The position numbers and the translations under genes are program-made. From positions 1 to 14,409 of the forward strand of contig JAFGRS010000052.1 in the NCBI GenBank assembly GCA_016935045.1: a stretch of DNA of 14,409 nt. The letters are read 5' to 3'. Origin of the DNA: Lentisphaeria bacterium (GTDB lineage Bacteria; Verrucomicrobiota; Lentisphaeria; Oligosphaerales; JAFGRS01). Numbering within the stretch: position 1 is the first letter of the stretch; each line of letters begins with the position of its first letter. Shown one piece after another: positions 1 to 6,155 of the stretch. The notes under the pieces were generated by a model. It ran no database searches and was not told the origin of the DNA. It saw nothing but the letters and a program-made list of their open reading frames with translations.

Positions 1-4
1 GGCT

Positions 5-77
5 CAGCAGGAGCTTCGCCCTCCAGGGGATGGGGCGTCGCGCAGTCGGTTCGGACTGGAGGGCGAAGCTCCTGCTG
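5..77. repeat. Perfect 22-bp inverted repeat (REP-like hairpin)
   Basis: Bases 5-26 and 56-77 are exact reverse complements over 22 bp, separated by 29 bp. The core of the right arm is GGAGGGCGAAGCTCCTGC. No T-run follows on either strand, so it is not a classic intrinsic terminator. A perfect long palindrome outside a gene, about 180 bp upstream of purE, fits a REP-type dispersed element or the bidirectional end of an upstream gene outside the window. I did not find another copy in the window. Confidence 0.75.
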
Positions 78-137
78 CGCCGATTCCCGAGTCCTTCCTG
101 TTTTCACTGAGGCGTTGCCCTCTGCCTGCGGTACCCA

Positions 138-166
138 TTGCATCTTAATCCTCCCGCGGCTAGATT
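138..166 (+). promoter_or_regulatory. Candidate sigma70-type promoter for purE cluster
   Basis: TTGCAT (138-143) and TAGATT (161-166) are separated by 17 bp and lie 91 bp upstream of the purE ATG. Only 3/6 and 4/6 positions match the consensus, so this is a weak call. The region between it and purE (about 178-214) is very G/C-rich and can form a GTCCC/GGGAC hairpin. Confidence 0.25.
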
Positions 167-256
167 CCACCCTGTTCGGGCCAGGGTCCCGGTCCCGGTG
201 CGGGGACGGGGGCCCGGCGGCGAGGCAGTTGCGGACGACCAGGGAGCAGGAACGGC

Positions 257-760
257 ATGGAAAGACGCAAGGTCGCTGTCCTCATGGGCAGCAAGAATGA
301 CCTGCCGAAGATTCAGGGGTGCGTCGACACCCTGGCGGAGCTTGGCATTCCACGCGAGGTGCGTGTGATGAGCGCGCACCGTACCCCCGCCGCGGTGGCC
401 CAGTTCGCCTCCGGCGCCGCGGAGGGCGGGATCGGGGTGATCATCGCGGCCGCGGGTGGGGCCGCTCACCTTGCCGGGGTGGTGGCGTCCCACACCCTTC
501 TGCCGGTGATCGGGATCCCGGTCGAGGGCGGCGCACTCAACGGCCTCGATGCGCTGCTTGCCACCGTCCAGATGCCTGCCGGCATTCCCGTGGCCACGGT
601 CGCCATCGGCGGGGCGGGGGCCACCAATGCGGCGTTGCTTGCCGCCGAGATCCTGGCGCTGGGCGACGGGGACCTGCGCGCCCGGCTGGCAGACTTCCGC
701 GAGCGCCAGCGTCGCAAGGTAGAAGACGCCGACCTGGAGGTACGCGGCAACCATGCCTAG
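257..760 (+). CDS. purE: N5-carboxyaminoimidazole ribonucleotide mutase PurE
   Basis: PurE interconverts N5-CAIR and CAIR in cytoplasmic de novo purine synthesis. The 167-aa length is close to E. coli PurE (169 aa). Visible family motifs are GSKNDLP near residue 11, SAHRTP at 39-44 (its His is the catalytic His of class I PurE), AGGAAHLAGVVA (the glycine-rich substrate loop), PVIGIPV, and QMPAGIPVATVAI. The ATG at 257 is preceded by an AGGAA-type ribosome site with short spacing. The last 8 bases overlap the start of the next gene, so the two are probably translationally coupled. No purK is present in the window. The Asn in GSKND replaces the more common Ser, a mild variation. Confidence 0.96.
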   Translation: MERRKVAVLMGSKNDLPKIQGCVDTLAELGIPREVRVMSAHRTPAAVAQFASGAAEGGIGVIIAAAGGAAHLAGVVASHTLLPVIGIPVEGGALNGLDALLATVQMPAGIPVATVAIGGAGATNAALLAAEILALGDGDLRARLADFRERQRRKVEDADLEVRGNHA

Positions 761-1613
761 AACGCTGCAACGACTTGCCCTGGCGGGGGCTCTTCTGCTG
801 CTTGCCGGCGGGGTACGGACCCATGCTCGGGGGGAAGTCGCGTCCGCTGCCCCGACGGCCGTCGACCACCTGCGCGAACCCCTCTGCAGACTCCTCCAGG
901 AACTGGCGGCCCGGCAGTTGCTGCCTCCCGGCGATGACCTGCAGCGGCAACAGGCCCTCGAATCCCTTCTCAACGCCTTCGCGCCGGGCGCGACCATCGT
1001 CTATCCGAATGGGGAGGGGGCGCGGCAGGCTGCCCTGCTGGATGCCGTCGTCCCCGTCAACGGGCGTTTCGGGTACATCCGCGTGGCCGCGGTGGAGAGC
1101 GGGATTGTCCAGGCCCTCGACGGCGCGCGGAGCCGACTGCCCGGCACGGTGCAGGCCGGCTACATCCTCGATGTCCGCGGCAGAGGCGGGAACGGGATTG
1201 CCGACGCCCAGGCCGCCGCGGAAACGCTCAAGGCTTGGGAACGTCCTCTCGTGGTCCTGGTGGACGGACGGACCCGGGGCGGGGCGGAAGCCCTTGCCGG
1301 CTCGTTGCGCCGGGCGTGTGACGCCGTGCTGGTCGGGGACGCCACGCAGGGTTTGCCCTACCCGTTCTCCCCGGTCCCCCTCCCGGGTGGGCTCACCGTG
1401 CTCCTGCCCGATGTGCCCAACGAAGGTCGTGCCAGTCCTCTGGAACCGGACGTGCCGGTCCCCCATGGCGGGGCGCACCCGGGGGTCGCGGCGGGTGTTC
1501 GCCAGGGTTTCGGGAGTGGCTTCGAGGGGACGTCCATCGGTAGCGATCTGTGTGTCCGCAAGGCATTGGATCTACTGGCTGCCATCTGTGCATTCCGCGA
1601 GAAGCATTTCTGA
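753..1613 (+). CDS. Exported S41-like protein lacking protease catalytic residues
   Basis: This 286-aa protein begins with a hydrophobic signal-peptide-like segment (residues 7-20). The middle and C-terminal parts follow the S41 (C-terminal processing protease/tail-specific protease) core: FGYIRV (106-111), a DVRGRGGNG loop (140-148, cf. DLRGNPGG), PLVVLVDGRTRGGAEALAGSL (split around 165-185) and VGDATQG (194-200). Aligned by hand to E. coli Tsp, the catalytic Ser of the SASAS motif falls on Gly176 and the catalytic Lys falls on Leu201. No PDZ domain is evident. The protein therefore looks like a non-catalytic S41 relative, perhaps a binding protein. Its ATG lies inside the purE stop region. 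A divergent active protease is possible but less likely. Confidence 0.7.
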   Translation: MPRTLQRLALAGALLLLAGGVRTHARGEVASAAPTAVDHLREPLCRLLQELAARQLLPPGDDLQRQQALESLLNAFAPGATIVYPNGEGARQAALLDAVVPVNGRFGYIRVAAVESGIVQALDGARSRLPGTVQAGYILDVRGRGGNGIADAQAAAETLKAWERPLVVLVDGRTRGGAEALAGSLRRACDAVLVGDATQGLPYPFSPVPLPGGLTVLLPDVPNEGRASPLEPDVPVPHGGAHPGVAAGVRQGFGSGFEGTSIGSDLCVRKALDLLAAICAFREKHF

Positions 1614-1632
1614 GTTCCGGCGCCGGAACGGG

Positions 1633-2865
1633 ATGCGGCTGGTCGGCTGGGGGTTGCTGGTTGCCTCCATCGCCGCACGGGCCGCGGAGCCGGAGAGGGG
1701 GATTCGTGTCATCTGCGGCATCGAGGCCGTCCGCAAGGCCACCGAGCGCTTTGCCGCCGCCTGCGATGCGGACGTGGCCGAGTTTCTCGGACGGGATGTG
1801 CGGCCGGTGCGGCCCATTGTCCGCGTCACCATCGACGCCGCCGCCGTGCCGGAATCCGATCCGTTCCAGCTGGTGTTCCAAGGCGGCGAGTCGCCCCCGC
1901 GGGTGACCCACGGGTTGATCCGGGCATTCCTTCTGCGCCACGTCACCGAGACCGGCCGCCCCCCACCGGTCGTGACGTCCCTGGACTGGCTTGCGGCGGC
2001 GCTGACAAACCGTATCCTGTACGGCAACCGGGAAATGTACGACCGCTTTGTCCCGGACTATGAGCCGGCACGCTACCTGTTCTCCCGCAATCAGTTTCCT
2101 ATCCTGGAACGGTTGCTCTGCCAGCCCGTGCCGCCGGACTCGTTGGTGGCCTACCGCCTCTACGCCGTGCACTGCGACCTCCTGGCGCTCTGCCTGCAGG
2201 AGACCTATGGCGAGACTATCCTCCATCGCCTGCTCGATACCGAACGGCATGGCCGTGGCGGCATGGAGGCCCTGGCGTTCCTCCTTAGTGATCAACTCAT
2301 CGCGGGGGACAACCCGCAGGCCTGGTACGAGCGGACAGCCATGCAGGTGAGCCGCCGGGGGCGACGCCCGAGCGACGCGGAGTCCATCGCCCGACGCCTC
2401 GAGGAACTCGTCACCGTGCCCGTTGTCATGCCGGGGGACAGCGATTTCCGGGGCAAACGGGTGCCTCTCGAAGAGCTGCCGGGCGCCCTGGGGCAGGACC
2501 GACTCCGCCGTGAGGTGCTCGGGTTTCTGGAACGGGATTTCTACGAACTGCTCAAGGATGCGCCCGAGGGGTTGCAGGGTCCCCTGGCCGACTACATCGC
2601 GGCCTGTCAGGAAATGGGCAAGGGGCATACGCGCACGGCCCGACGCCTCCTTGCCAAGGCGCGCCGAACGTTTGCCGAGGCACTTGCGCGGCAACGCCGG
2701 CTCGAAGAACTCCTGGACGAGGTGGAATACCGCTATGTCCCCGCCGAGCGCCGCCTGGGCCTGTACCTCGACGTGGTGCGGGAGCGGCTGGCCGAAGAAC
2801 GCCGTTTCGATCCGCAGCTGAGTGCCTTCCTCGACACCGTGTCCTCCGCCCCCAGGGTGCCTTAG
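1633..2865 (+). CDS. Exported protein of unknown function
   Basis: This 410-aa protein starts 19 bp after the S41-like stop, and I do not recognise its family. The reading frame is open far upstream, but ATG 1633 gives an N-terminal signal peptide (residues 1-18, GWGLLVASIAARA then AE), which decides the start. The ribosome site (GGAACGGG) is weak, suggesting coupling. Residues 93-97 (HGLIR) and 119-124 (WLAAAL) are spaced like the HExxH and WLxEG elements of peptidase-MA-like gluzincins, but the Glu and downstream ligands are absent. The C-terminal third (about 280-395) is rich in Arg, Glu and Leu and probably helical. I infer a periplasmic or secreted protein working with the preceding gene product. 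Confidence 0.65.
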   Translation: MRLVGWGLLVASIAARAAEPERGIRVICGIEAVRKATERFAAACDADVAEFLGRDVRPVRPIVRVTIDAAAVPESDPFQLVFQGGESPPRVTHGLIRAFLLRHVTETGRPPPVVTSLDWLAAALTNRILYGNREMYDRFVPDYEPARYLFSRNQFPILERLLCQPVPPDSLVAYRLYAVHCDLLALCLQETYGETILHRLLDTERHGRGGMEALAFLLSDQLIAGDNPQAWYERTAMQVSRRGRRPSDAESIARRLEELVTVPVVMPGDSDFRGKRVPLEELPGALGQDRLRREVLGFLERDFYELLKDAPEGLQGPLADYIAACQEMGKGHTRTARRLLAKARRTFAEALARQRRLEELLDEVEYRYVPAERRLGLYLDVVRERLAEERRFDPQLSAFLDTVSSAPRVP

Positions 2866-2983
2866 CCTGGACTATGCACGCGACAGCCGACGGACGCGGG
2901 ACCGGTTCGGGGGACTTCCCGTCGCCACGACCGCATCCAGGACCTCGGCGCCCGGGGTATCATCGTCCCCGGAACCCGCACCC

Positions 2984-3071
2984 GCCGAATCGAACCGCAC
3001 CGCAGCCGCTTGGCACCCGGCCCGACCGGGATCAGGAAGCGAATGTGCGTAAAAAAGTAGGTTTGACCCCG
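2984..3071 (+). repeat. Bipartite direct repeat, copy 1
   Basis: Part A (2984-3033) matches 3771-3820 at 48 of 50 positions, and part B (3041-3071) matches 3961-3991 at 27 of 31. Part A contains CCCGG-CCCGA-CCGGG, a small hairpin. Part B ends in GTAGGTTTGACCCCG in both copies. In this copy A and B are 7 bp apart; in copy 2 they are 140 bp apart. The repeat sits immediately upstream of the nucleotidyltransferase-like gene. Confidence 0.85.
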
Positions 3072-3093
3072 CTGTCCTCATCGGTGCTATATT
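3063..3093 (+). promoter_or_regulatory. Candidate promoter for the nucleotidyltransferase module
   Basis: TTGACC (3063-3068) at the end of repeat part B and TATATT (3088-3093) are good hexamers, but the spacer is 19 bp, longer than ideal. A transcript would start around 3100-3104, at or just before the ATG at 3104. No ribosome-binding site is visible, so the message may be leaderless. This is an inference from hexamer matches only. Confidence 0.35.
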
Positions 3094-3103
3094 TCGGTTG
3101 CGT

Positions 3104-3616
3104 ATGCGAGACGTGGCCACATTGCTCAACGAGATGGTGGCAGCGGGTGTCATCGAAACCTACGCGGTTTTTGGTGCGGTAGCGCAGATGCGCTATACCG
3201 AGGCCGTGGTGACCTTGGACGCCGATGTGTTGGTTGCCCTTCCCGGCGGGAACGAGCTGGTTCTGCTGACTCCCCTGTATGCCTTCTGCCTTCAGCGCGG
3301 CTTCCTTCCCGAGGGAGAGGCTGTCCGGGTGGGCGACTGGCCGGTGCAGTTCATCCCTGCGTTCAGTCCCCTGACGGAGGAGGCAATGCGCGACGCGGAA
3401 GTCGGAGAAGTGGATGGCATCCCGCTTCGGGTGGTAAGCGCCGTCCACCTTGCCGCGATTGCCATAAGCGCAGGCCGTGCCAAGGACCATGCCCGTGTTC
3501 TCGGCCTGCTCGAGGCCGGGGCTGTCAGCGCCGCTCAGGTCGCGGCTGTCTGCATGCGCCATGGCCTCGCGCCTGGATGGCATTGCTTCGCCAGGAGATT
3601 CCTGGATGAGAGATGA
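3104..3616 (+). CDS. Minimal nucleotidyltransferase-like protein (AbiEii/DUF6036-like)
   Basis: This 170-aa protein starts at ATG 3104; an in-frame TTG at 3098 is an alternative. The N-terminal helix is followed by FGAVAQMRYTEAVVTLDADV (residues 23-42), matching the nucleotidyltransferase-fold pattern of a glycine turn and then a DxD metal-binding pair (Asp39, Asp41). A second element, GIPLRVVSAVHLAAIAISAGRAKD, resembles the conserved segment after the core in AbiEii-like and related toxin-type nucleotidyltransferases. Such proteins often pair with a small antitoxin-like gene, and here a 72-aa frame overlaps its 3' end by 11 bp. The module is flanked by direct repeats and lacks an obvious ribosome site. 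Target and activity are unknown; toxin function is inferred from family and context. Confidence 0.7.
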   Translation: MRDVATLLNEMVAAGVIETYAVFGAVAQMRYTEAVVTLDADVLVALPGGNELVLLTPLYAFCLQRGFLPEGEAVRVGDWPVQFIPAFSPLTEEAMRDAEVGEVDGIPLRVVSAVHLAAIAISAGRAKDHARVLGLLEAGAVSAAQVAAVCMRHGLAPGWHCFARRFLDER

Positions 3617-3824
3617 GATCAAGGCCCTCCTGGTTCGTCACGCCGAGTGGCAGCGCCACCGGTCGCGCCTGTCTTGGGAAGAGAAGCTGCGACAGGCCGT
3701 GGCAATGAGGGAGTCTCTGCGCTCCTATGTCAGAATCGGCTCCGTCGCCGGACACTCGGGACAGACACCGGCCGAATCGAACCGCACCGCAGCCGCTCGG
3801 CGCCCGGCCCGACCGGGATCCTGA
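3606..3824 (+). CDS. Small partner protein of the nucleotidyltransferase
   Basis: This 72-aa frame starts at an ATG inside the last codons of the nucleotidyltransferase gene (11-bp overlap). Residues 1 to about 45 (MRDEIKALLVRHAEWQRHR onward) are charged and helical, with a WEEKLRQAVAMRESL stretch typical of short proteins encoded beside minimal nucleotidyltransferases. The C-terminal 18 residues and the stop codon are read from the direct-repeat copy beginning at 3771. The same peptide ending (PAESNRTAAA) can be read from repeat copy 1. The original C-terminus may therefore have been replaced by repeat sequence. An antitoxin or substrate-binding role is plausible but not shown. Confidence 0.55.
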   Translation: MRDEIKALLVRHAEWQRHRSRLSWEEKLRQAVAMRESLRSYVRIGSVAGHSGQTPAESNRTAAARRPARPGS

Positions 3825-3991
3825 TCCTCCCGGGATTGTCTGTATTCCTTAATCTGTGCGGGCGAGGTCCTGTCTGCGCGTCCGCGCAGGCAGGCGCGAG
3901 GGGGCCAGCAAGACGGTGGGACGGGTGGCAGGAATCACCGAATGAATGCGTGCAATAAGCAAATGTGCGTAAGGAGGTAGGTTTGACCCCG
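3771..3991 (+). repeat. Bipartite direct repeat, copy 2, with internal insert
   Basis: Part A is 3771-3820 and part B is 3961-3991, both matching copy 1 at 2984-3071. The 140 bp between the parts (3821-3960) replace 7 bp in copy 1. They contain an 11/12-bp hairpin (arms 3869-3880 and 3883-3894). The repeat unit recurs with a 787-bp offset and encloses the two-gene nucleotidyltransferase module. Confidence 0.8.
3813..3833 (+). terminator. Possible weak terminator after the nucleotidyltransferase module
   Basis: CCGGGA (3813-3818) and TCCCGG (3828-3833) form a 6-bp stem with a 9-base loop that spans the stop codon of the small partner gene. The following ATTGTCTGTATTCCTT is only loosely T-rich, so termination is uncertain. 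Confidence 0.25.
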
Positions 3992-3997
3992 TGAGCG

Positions 3998-4164
3998 CAG
4001 GGCTGTTTCAAGATCCCAACGCCGCCGCCGGGCTTCTTCCGGTGGAGCGCCGATCGGAGGGCGGTGAGGGGGCGTGGCCGCGCTCCCTCACCGCGAATCG
4101 GCGCTCCACTGCCGCAAGGGCAGTGGCGGCGGGAAGCGATTCGCCGGACCTTGAAACAGCCCTG
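3998..4164. mobile_element. 167-bp palindromic MITE-like element
   Basis: The termini 3998-4016 and 4146-4164 are inverted repeats matching at 18 of 19 positions; the outer 15 bp (CAGGGCTGTTTCAAG) are perfect. Nested inside are a 13-bp perfect pair (4042-4054 with 4097-4109), a 10-bp perfect pair (4061-4070 with 4085-4094) and an 8-bp hairpin (4106-4113 with 4119-4126). The element is flanked by CCGTGAGCG (3989-3997) and CCGGGAGCG (4165-4173), 8/9 identical, a possible target-site duplication. It encodes no protein. A structured RNA or a simple palindromic repeat are alternatives to a non-autonomous transposon. Confidence 0.6.
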
Positions 4165-4233
4165 CCGGGAGCGTGCTGGGGCGTAGCAAAGCGGGTGTCC
4201 GATGCTATGGTAGGGGCCGTTTCGGGTTGACGT

Positions 4234-4258
4234 CCCGGCCGGGTTGCGCCCGGGCGGG
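4234..4258 (+). promoter_or_regulatory. Hairpin in the argS leader
   Basis: CCCG (4234-4237) and CCGGG (4239-4243) pair with CCCGG (4249-4253) and CGGG (4255-4258) around a TTGCG loop, giving nine pairs with one G-G mismatch. It ends 69 bp before the argS ATG. It lacks a U-run and T-box features, so function is unknown. Confidence 0.35.
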
Positions 4259-4327
4259 TCCCTTCCTGTCCTTGCCTCGGGAGGGCGGTTCACCCTTCCC
4301 AGTTCCAGAAGAAGCGATGGTTGGACG

Positions 4328-6109
4328 ATGGACTTCACCTTTGCGGAAGATCTGCGGGAGTTCCTGGCGCATGCCTACGGCGTGGAGGTCGGGTCCATTC
4401 CGGTGGGGCCCTGTCCGGCGGAGTTCCGTGGGGATCTGACGGTCAGCGGTTATGTGCTGGCGCGTCAACTTCGGCGCAACCCGCTGGAGATTGCGGCGAA
4501 GTCGGCGGAGTTTCTAGGCTGCCACGAGGACGTGGGGGCGGTGGAGGCAGTCAAGGCGTTTGTGAACGTGACCCTCGTCCCCGCGGCCCTGATGCGTGAC
4601 ACGGTGGCGGACGGGCAGAAGCTGCTGGGGTCGGTGGTCCTGCCGGCGCCGGAACGCCGGCGCATTCTGATCGAGTTTTCGGCGCCCAACACCAACAAAC
4701 CCCAGCACCTGGGCCATGTGCGGAACAACTGCATCGGCATGGCCACGGCCGCGATTCTCCGCCGGGTCGGGCACGACGTGGCGCGGGTGAACCTGGTGAA
4801 CGACCGTGGCATCCACATCTGCAAGAGCATGGTGGCCTACCTGCGCTTCGGGCAGGGGGAAACCCCGGAGAGCAGCGGCAGGAAAGGGGACCACCTGGTC
4901 GGGGAGTACTACGTTGCCTTCGATGCCGAGTTCCGGCGGCAGGTTGCGGCCCTGCGCGAGGCACGGCCCGAGTGGGCCAAGGCATCGGACGAGGAGCTGT
5001 TTCTGCGCACGGAGATCGGCCGGACAGCCCAGGACATGCTGATCGCCTGGGAGAACGGGGACGGGGAGGTGCGGGCCCTGTGGGAGCGGATGAACGGCTG
5101 GGTGCTGGCGGGCTTCGAGGAGACCTACCGCCGCCTGGGAGTGTGTTTTGAGAAGACGTATCTGGAGAGCGAGACCTATACCCTGGGCCGGGACATCATC
5201 CGGCAGGGGCTCGAGTCCGGTGTCTTCCGCCGGCGTGAGGACGGGGCGGTCGTGATCGATTTCAGCGATCCCGCCCTGGGGAGCAAAGTGGTGCTGCGGA
5301 GCGACGGCACGAGTGTCTACGTGACCCAGGACATCGGCACCACGCTGTTGAAGCAGAACGAGTTTTCTCCGGATCAGCAGATCTGGGTGGTGGGGGATGA
5401 GCAGGTCTACCATTTCCGGGTGCTTTTCGCGATTCTCGGGGCCTTGGGGTATCCCTGGGCGGACCGCCTGGTTCACATGGCCTATGGGATGGTTCATCTG
5501 CCCTCGGGCAGGATGAAGAGCCGCGAGGGGACGGTGGTGGATGCGGACGACCTGGTCCAGGAACTCGAAGACCTGGCGCGGGCCGCCACCCTGGAGCGTG
5601 CCGGGGCGGAGGTGCCCGAGGACATCGAGGAGCGGGCCCGGGTGATCGGCATGGCGGCCCTGAAGTTCATGCTGCTCAAGGTCAGCCCCAGGACGACGCT
5701 CCTGTTCGACCCGGAGGCCAGCATGACCTTCGAAGGAGACACGGGGCCCTACGTTCTCTATGCCTACGCCCGCATCCGCTCCATGCTCCGCAAAGCCGAA
5801 GCCATGCCGGACGAAGACCGGGTGGACTGGGCAGCCCTGGGTTCCGCAGAAGAGAAGGCGCTGGCCCTGCGCTGCGCCGCCTACCCCGACGTGGTCCGCA
5901 AAGCCGCGGCGGAACTCGATTCCTCGGCTCTGGCGGGGTATCTGCTGGACCTGGCCAAGGACTTCAGCCGTTTCTACCGCAGTTGCCCCGTGCTCAGCGC
6001 GCCGGCCGCCGCCCAGCGGGATGCGCGGCTGCTGTTGAGCGACCGGGTGCGGGCCATCCTGCGCGACGGGCTCGAAACCCTCACCATCGGGGTCCTCGAA
6101 AGCATGTGA
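4328..6109 (+). CDS. argS: Arginyl-tRNA synthetase
   Basis: This class I synthetase charges tRNA-Arg using ATP in the cytoplasm. The 593-aa product has the ArgRS layout: an N-terminal additional domain (about 1-100), a catalytic core with SAPNTNKPQHLGHVRN (the HIGH-type motif HLGH at 127-130), a VNDRG element, GRMKSREGTVVDADDLV from about residue 394 (a KMSKS-loop variant of the kind I associate with Bacteroidetes ArgRS), and a C-terminal DALR anticodon-binding domain beginning near YAYARIRSMLRKAE. The frame is open upstream to 4244, but ATG 4328 (MDFTFAED) gives the family-like N-terminus; the ribosome site is weak. lnt follows 46 bp downstream on the same strand and may be co-transcribed. 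Confidence 0.96.
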   Translation: MDFTFAEDLREFLAHAYGVEVGSIPVGPCPAEFRGDLTVSGYVLARQLRRNPLEIAAKSAEFLGCHEDVGAVEAVKAFVNVTLVPAALMRDTVADGQKLLGSVVLPAPERRRILIEFSAPNTNKPQHLGHVRNNCIGMATAAILRRVGHDVARVNLVNDRGIHICKSMVAYLRFGQGETPESSGRKGDHLVGEYYVAFDAEFRRQVAALREARPEWAKASDEELFLRTEIGRTAQDMLIAWENGDGEVRALWERMNGWVLAGFEETYRRLGVCFEKTYLESETYTLGRDIIRQGLESGVFRRREDGAVVIDFSDPALGSKVVLRSDGTSVYVTQDIGTTLLKQNEFSPDQQIWVVGDEQVYHFRVLFAILGALGYPWADRLVHMAYGMVHLPSGRMKSREGTVVDADDLVQELEDLARAATLERAGAEVPEDIEERARVIGMAALKFMLLKVSPRTTLLFDPEASMTFEGDTGPYVLYAYARIRSMLRKAEAMPDEDRVDWAALGSAEEKALALRCAAYPDVVRKAAAELDSSALAGYLLDLAKDFSRFYRSCPVLSAPAAAQRDARLLLSDRVRAILRDGLETLTIGVLESM

Positions 6110-6155
6110 GACCTCGCGCCGGGAGGTCGGTCCTCCCGCAACGCGGCTCCACGCC

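Larger units (their letters stand above)
3825..4327. other. 503-bp gene-free region upstream of argS
   Basis: No convincing coding sequence is present. It holds the second half of repeat copy 2, the 3869-3894 hairpin, the 167-bp palindromic element at 3998-4164 and a hairpin in the argS leader (4234-4258). No strong sigma70 promoter for argS was found. TTGACG at 4227 has no matching -10. Confidence 0.6.

Noticed and set aside
319..1632. Extension of the 1633-2865 gene upstream to 319
   Set aside because: The upstream part overlaps purE and the S41-like gene in another frame and is Arg/Pro-rich; a signal peptide begins exactly at ATG 1633.
4165..4327. T-box riboswitch upstream of argS
   Set aside because: No T-box sequence or specifier-loop architecture is visible, only one simple GC-rich hairpin.
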